Part shown: piece after piece, positions 6,184 to 9,237 of the stretch
Layout of the letters: each line of letters starts with the position of its first letter
Position numbering within the stretch: the stretch's first letter is position 1
NCBI GenBank assembly: GCA_036556985.1
Contig: DATBIK010000005.1
Location: 1-9,237 of the forward strand
Direction: 5' to 3'
Length of the DNA stretch: 9,237 nucleotides
DNA from: JAPSGM01 sp036556985
GTDB lineage: Bacteria > Chloroflexota > Limnocylindria > QHBO01
Program-made: the position numbers and the translations under genes
Notes under the pieces: model-generated
Told to the model about the DNA's origin: nothing
Database searches by the model: none
Seen by the model: only the letters and a program-made list of their open reading frames with translations

Positions 6184-7401
6184 ATGCGCACGATCCTCCA
6201 CGCCGACCTGGACGCGTTCTACGCGAGCGTCGAAGAGCTCGACAACCCGGATCTGCGTGGCAAGCCGGTCATCGTCGGTGGCGACCCGAACGCCCGGGGC
6301 GTGGTGAGCGCCGCGAACTACGAGGCGCGGAAGTTCGGCGTCCATTCCGCCATGCCGCTGCGCACCGCGCAGCGCCTCTGCCCGCACGGGGTCTTCCTGC
6401 CGGGGCGCTTCGGCCGCTACCACGAGCTGTCGCGGCAGGTCATGCAGATCTTCGCGTCCTACACCCCGCTGGTGGAGCCGATCAGCCTGGATGAAGCGTT
6501 TCTCGACGTGAGCGGCTCGCTCGCCGCCTTCGGCGACGGCGAGACGATCGCCCGCCGCATCAAAGAGCGGGTACTGGACGAGGCGGGCCTGGTGGTGAGC
6601 GTCGGCGTGGCGACGAACAAGCTGTGCGCCAAGGTCGCATCGGACCTGCGCAAGCCCGATGCCCTCGTCGTCGTCCCGGTCGGCGGTGAGGCCGCCTTCC
6701 TGGCCCCGCTGCCGGTCAGCCGGCTGTGGGGCGTCGGGCCGCAGGCGCGCCAGGCGCTGGCCGACTACGGGGTCACCACGATCGGGCAGCTCGCGGCGCT
6801 GTCGGAGGGGACGCTGCGGCGCCGTTTCGGCACGCACGGCGCGGAGCTCCGGCTGCGGGCCCATGGAGTGGATCCATCACCCGTGGTGCCGACCCACGCG
6901 CCCAAATCGGTCGGCCACGAGATCACCTTCGACCACGACGTCACCGACCCCGCGCGGCTCGAGGCCACGCTGCTTGACCTGGCCGAGTCCGTCGCCTCGC
7001 GCCTGCGCAAGCACGACCTCGCCGCCGGCGGCGTGCAGCTCAAGCTCCGCTACGAGGGCTTCGACACGATCACCCGACAGGCGCCACTCGGCCACCAGGT
7101 GCGCGAGTCGGCGCCGATCTACGAGCTGGCGGTGACCCTCCTGCGCAAGGCGCTCGCGCCGGAGCGCGCGGTCCGGCTCATCGGCGTCACCGCCATCCAC
7201 CTGTCCGACGTGCAGCAGCTGACCCTGTTCGACGCTCCGGATCGGACCGATCGCCTCACCCGCTCGATCGACGCCGTGCGCGAGCGCTTCGGGAGCGCGG
7301 CCATCACTCGCGCGCGGCTCGTCGGGCACCGCGATCGCCGCCGGCCGGACTTCGGCATGCGGCCGGAGGCGCCGAGCGACGATCCGGATCTTGACAAGTA
7401 G
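6184..7401 (+). CDS. dinB: DNA polymerase IV (Y-family translesion polymerase)
   Basis: DinB copies past minor-groove lesions with low fidelity. The 405 residues show all Y-family landmarks: HADLDAFYASVE (6-17) with metal ligand Asp8 and steric-gate residue Tyr13, NYEARKFGVHSAMPL (45-59), SLDEAFLDVS (101-110) with catalytic Asp103-Glu104, and SVGVATNKLCAKVASDLRKP (139-158). The helix-hairpin-helix thumb (LWGVGP, 181-186) and the little-finger domain (about 240-345) follow. QLTLF at 345-349 is a good beta-clamp-binding motif, placed before a tail of about 55 residues rather than at the very end. It follows the glycosylase gene by 16 bp and has no LexA box of its own upstream, so it should be induced from the lexA promoter. 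Its last codons contain the -35 of the next promoter. Confidence 0.97.
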   Translation: MRTILHADLDAFYASVEELDNPDLRGKPVIVGGDPNARGVVSAANYEARKFGVHSAMPLRTAQRLCPHGVFLPGRFGRYHELSRQVMQIFASYTPLVEPISLDEAFLDVSGSLAAFGDGETIARRIKERVLDEAGLVVSVGVATNKLCAKVASDLRKPDALVVVPVGGEAAFLAPLPVSRLWGVGPQARQALADYGVTTIGQLAALSEGTLRRRFGTHGAELRLRAHGVDPSPVVPTHAPKSVGHEITFDHDVTDPARLEATLLDLAESVASRLRKHDLAAGGVQLKLRYEGFDTITRQAPLGHQVRESAPIYELAVTLLRKALAPERAVRLIGVTAIHLSDVQQLTLFDAPDRTDRLTRSIDAVRERFGSAAITRARLVGHRDRRRPDFGMRPEAPSDDPDLDK

Positions 7402-7443
7402 AACATCCGTTCATATCATCGGCTTCTATTCGAACGCCTGTTC
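7391..7443 (+). promoter_or_regulatory. SOS promoter with two LexA boxes
   Basis: TTGACA (7391-7396) and TATCAT (7414-7419) are 17 bp apart, a near-consensus sigma-70-type promoter. Its -35 lies inside the end of dinB. One perfect LexA box (GAAC-ATCC-GTTC, 7401-7412) fills the spacer. A second (GAAC-GCCT-GTTC, 7432-7443) lies just beyond the expected transcription start. Box starts are 31 bp apart, about three helical turns. This is tight dual repression of a strong promoter. Confidence 0.9.
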
Positions 7444-7486
7444 GGTGCCCTGCCAGGCGGCGTGACGGAAGGAGACTGAGGAACCC

Positions 7487-7747
7487 ATGGCGCTGAAGCA
7501 GATCACGCCGGTCCCCGTCCGCGTCCGCTGGGACCGGGGACACGCACGACCGCGAACCGTCCGGCTCGGGGATCGCGACCTGGCGGTCACGGACCTGAAG
7601 GCGGTGCGCGACGAGATGGCCGCCTACCCCGCCGCCCGCGGCCCGCGCGTCACGTACCTGGTGCAGACGAGCGCCGGCGAGGCATCGCTCGTCTTCGACG
7701 GGCGGCGTCGGCGCTGGTTCGTGGAGGCACTCGACCAGGCAGCCTGA
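7487..7747 (+). CDS. Small SOS-regulated protein, resembles DUF6504
   Basis: This 86-residue basic protein is probably folded as a small beta-rich domain. It begins with PVPVRVRWDRGHARPRTVRL (9-28) and ends with VTYLVQTSAGEASLVFDGR (55-73) and RRWFVEALDQA (75-85). The pattern of a grooved start with 'P-x-x-V', a central strand pair and a final W-phi-phi-E-x-x-D resembles DUF6504. From memory, that domain is found beside or fused to Y-family polymerases and DnaE2-type mutagenesis genes in Actinomycetota. The match is by eye, not by search. AAGGAG (7469-7474) lies 12 bases before the ATG and GAGGA (7478-7482) lies 4 bases before it; either could serve. It directly follows dinB and has its own double-LexA-box promoter. 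A role as a polymerase accessory factor in damage tolerance is inferred from context. Confidence 0.8.
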   Translation: MALKQITPVPVRVRWDRGHARPRTVRLGDRDLAVTDLKAVRDEMAAYPAARGPRVTYLVQTSAGEASLVFDGRRRRWFVEALDQAA

Positions 7748-7748
7748 G

Positions 7749-7754
7749 TACAAT
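7749..7754 (+). promoter_or_regulatory. Possible -10 box upstream of the folate gene pair
   Basis: TACAAT matches the -10 consensus at five of six positions, 54 bp before the TTG start at 7809. There is no recognisable -35 at 16-18 bp, and the hairpin at 7756-7773 immediately follows. This is tentative. Confidence 0.3.
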
Positions 7755-7755
7755 T

Positions 7756-7773
7756 CGTCCGGTGCGCCGGACG
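7756..7773. terminator. GC hairpin after the small SOS gene
   Basis: CGTCCGG-TGCG-CCGGACG forms a perfect 7-bp stem with a 4-base loop, 8 bp past the stop at 7747. No T tract follows on the plus strand, so it is at best a weak terminator. It could instead be a 5' element of the next transcript. Confidence 0.4.
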
Positions 7774-7808
7774 CGACGCCGCAGCGCGCCGCGCACGAGG
7801 CCACCGGC

Positions 7809-8462
7809 TTGGAGGACACCGCCACCGATCTTCGCCACCTCCCCATCGGAGAGCTGACCCAGCGACTCGCGTCCCGCGACCCGATCCCGGGGGGCGGGAG
7901 CGCGGCCGCCATCGCGGGCGCGATGGGTGCGGCGCTGGTCGGCATGGTGGCGGAGCTCACCATCGGGCGACCCGACGCCGAGGCGCACGCCACCGAGCTC
8001 GCGTCCCTGCGTGACGACGCGGCTCGCTACCGCGACGAGCTCCTCTCCCTGGCCCAGACCGATGCCGCGGCCTACGCCGCGGTGGTCGCCGCCCGCAAGC
8101 TCCCGAAGCAGACCGACGAGGAGAAGGCGGTTCGGCGCGCCGCGCTCGACACGGCGATGGTCGCCGCCGCCGACGCACCACTGCATGTCGCCCGCCTCGC
8201 GGCGGCCACGCTCGAGCTCGCGGCGCGCATCGCGCCGATCGGCAACCCGAACGCGGCCAGCGACGCCGGCGTCGCCGCGCAGCTGGCATCGGCCGCCGTC
8301 CGGGGCGCGATCCTCAACGTGCGGATCAACCTGCCCTACCTGCCGGCCGAGGCGGAGCTGCGCGACACCGCGCCGGCCGAGCTCGAGGCGCTCGAGGCAC
8401 GGTCCGAGGAGGTGGAGCGCGCCACGGTGGCCGAGGTGAACCGGAGGATCACGCCTTCGTGA
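7809..8462 (+). CDS. Cyclodeaminase/cyclohydrolase family protein (FTCD_C, FchA-like)
   Basis: The family (FTCD_C) includes the formimino-THF cyclodeaminase domain of FTCD and stand-alone methenyl-THF cyclohydrolases (FchA) of one-carbon metabolism. The 217 residues match the stand-alone size and are mostly helical. Visible signatures are PGGGSAAA at 27-34, GAMGAALVGMV at 37-47, DAAAYAAVVAARKLPK at 85-100, IGNPNAASDAGVA at 144-156 and AILNVRINL at 167-175. These cover the conserved folate-site segments. The only in-frame start that keeps the N-terminal helix is TTG at 7809, with GAGG at 7797-7800, 8 bases upstream. Its stop overlaps the start of folD (8459-8462), so the two are translationally coupled. 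With no histidine-degradation gene nearby and folD as partner, methenyl-THF cyclohydrolase is more likely than formimino-THF cyclodeaminase, but sequence alone does not decide. Confidence 0.9.
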   Translation: MEDTATDLRHLPIGELTQRLASRDPIPGGGSAAAIAGAMGAALVGMVAELTIGRPDAEAHATELASLRDDAARYRDELLSLAQTDAAAYAAVVAARKLPKQTDEEKAVRRAALDTAMVAAADAPLHVARLAAATLELAARIAPIGNPNAASDAGVAAQLASAAVRGAILNVRINLPYLPAEAELRDTAPAELEALEARSEEVERATVAEVNRRITPS

Positions 8463-9237
8463 GCGCGAAGATCCTCGACGGCCGCGCGGTCGCGTCCCGC
8501 CTGTGGCGGGACCTGTCCGACCGCGTCGCCGCGCTCGAGGAGGAGACGCCGCCGCGCCTGGCGATCGTGCGCTGGGAGGGCAGCGGCCCGGCCGAGGTGT
8601 ATGCCGCCAGCCTGGCGCGGGCCGCGCGCAGCATCGGCGTCGAGCCGGTCGAGGTGCTCCCGCCGGAGGGCGCGGGCCTGAAGGACATGGCCGCCCGTAT
8701 CGGCTCGCTGAACCGAGACCCGTTGGTGAGCGGCATCGTGGTGGCGCAGCCGATCCCCGAGCACCTCGAGACCCCGGACATCCTCGCCCTCATCGACCCG
8801 GCCAAGGACGTGGACGGCGCCACGCCGCTGAACGTCGGCACCCTGGCCCGCGGCGAGGCCGCCTTCGCCCCGGCCACCGCGCTGGCGGTGATGGCCATCC
8901 TCCGCACCTACGACATCCCGATCGCCGGTCGCCGCGCGGTGGTCGTCGGTCGCTCGGCGGTCGTCGGCCGGCCGGTCGCCTCGCTGCTGCTGGGGGCCGA
9001 TGCCTCGGTCGAGATCTGCCACTCCCGCACCCGCAACCTGGCGCGCGAGACGCGACGGGCCGAGATCCTGGTCGTGGCCGCCGGCCAGCCGGGGCTCATC
9101 CGGTCCGAGATGGTGAACCGATCGGCGACGGTCATCGACTGCGGCATCAACACCACGCCGGACGGGATCGTGGGCGACGTCGACTACGCCCGGGTGCGGC
9201 CGGTGGTCAGCGCCATCACGCCGGTGCCCGGGGGCGT
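8459..9237 (+). CDS. folD: FolD-type methylene-THF dehydrogenase, divergent (runs off window edge)
   Basis: FolD normally oxidises methylene-THF to methenyl-THF with NADP+ and hydrolyses that to 10-formyl-THF. About 259 residues are visible from the GTG at 8459, which overlaps the previous stop (GTGA); GGAGG lies at 8443-8447. Family landmarks are ILDGRAVA (5-12), IDPAKDVDG (112-120), VVVGRSAVVGRPVASLLL (161-178), CHSRT (187-191), IDCGIN (226-231) and ITPVPGGV at the edge. Against E. coli FolD the alignment runs ungapped with an offset of two: Tyr50 corresponds to Tyr48 and Asp121 to Asp119. Catalytic Lys54 has become Leu52 and its partner Gln98 has become Ala96. The PCTPxG segment is also altered (PATALA, 138-143). 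The cofactor site looks intact. This points to a dehydrogenase with little or no cyclohydrolase activity. Confidence 0.93.
   Translation, partial: MSAKILDGRAVASRLWRDLSDRVAALEEETPPRLAIVRWEGSGPAEVYAASLARAARSIGVEPVEVLPPEGAGLKDMAARIGSLNRDPLVSGIVVAQPIPEHLETPDILALIDPAKDVDGATPLNVGTLARGEAAFAPATALAVMAILRTYDIPIAGRRAVVVGRSAVVGRPVASLLLGADASVEICHSRTRNLARETRRAEILVVAAGQPGLIRSEMVNRSATVIDCGINTTPDGIVGDVDYARVRPVVSAITPVPGG

Noticed and set aside
4941..6191. A 416-codon minus-strand frame opposite the glycosylase gene
   Set aside because: It is an antisense artefact of high GC. The plus-strand frame has recognisable HTH_42 motifs and fits the operon.

Overview
This is a GC-rich (roughly 70 %) bacterial chromosomal window packed with housekeeping and DNA-repair genes. 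It has no mobile element, CRISPR array, tRNA or rRNA that I could recognise. The LexA operators are of the GAAC-N4-GTTC type used by Gram-positive bacteria, Actinomycetota and Chloroflexota rather than the E. coli type. The order rplI-dnaB-purA, frequent GTG/TTG starts and high GC suggest an Actinomycetota- or Chloroflexota-like organism (terrestrial Chloroflexota is my preferred guess). Sequence alone does not settle the phylum.

Region 1 (1-4014, minus strand, read from high to low coordinates): a DUF1232 membrane-associated protein gene, rplI (ribosomal protein bL9), a small SnoaL/NTF2-fold gene, dnaB (replicative helicase), a small zinc-ribbon gene and the start of purA (adenylosuccinate synthetase, cut by the window edge). 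DUF1232-rplI-SnoaL are packed within a few bases of each other. A 265-bp gap with DnaA-box-like sequences precedes dnaB, and a strong hairpin separates the zinc-ribbon gene from purA.

Region 2 (4015-4329): a divergent intergenic region with relatively AT-rich, three-fold degenerate repeats and the SOS promoter of lexA.

Region 3 (4264-7747, plus strand): an SOS module. lexA, an AlkZ/YcaQ-like winged-helix DNA glycosylase gene and dinB (DNA polymerase IV) lie 14 and 16 bp apart and probably form one LexA-autoregulated operon. Immediately after dinB, a second near-consensus promoter with two LexA boxes drives a small gene resembling DUF6504 proteins, which are linked to translesion polymerases.

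Region 4 (7748-9237, plus strand): a one-carbon/folate pair. An FTCD_C-type cyclodeaminase/cyclohydrolase gene overlaps by 4 bp the start of folD, which is cut by the window edge. This FolD lacks two residues (Lys and Gln) that the family uses for its cyclohydrolase step. The coupled upstream gene belongs to a family that includes stand-alone methenyl-THF cyclohydrolases. A split of the usual bifunctional FolD reaction between two coupled proteins is the most interesting hypothesis in the window.
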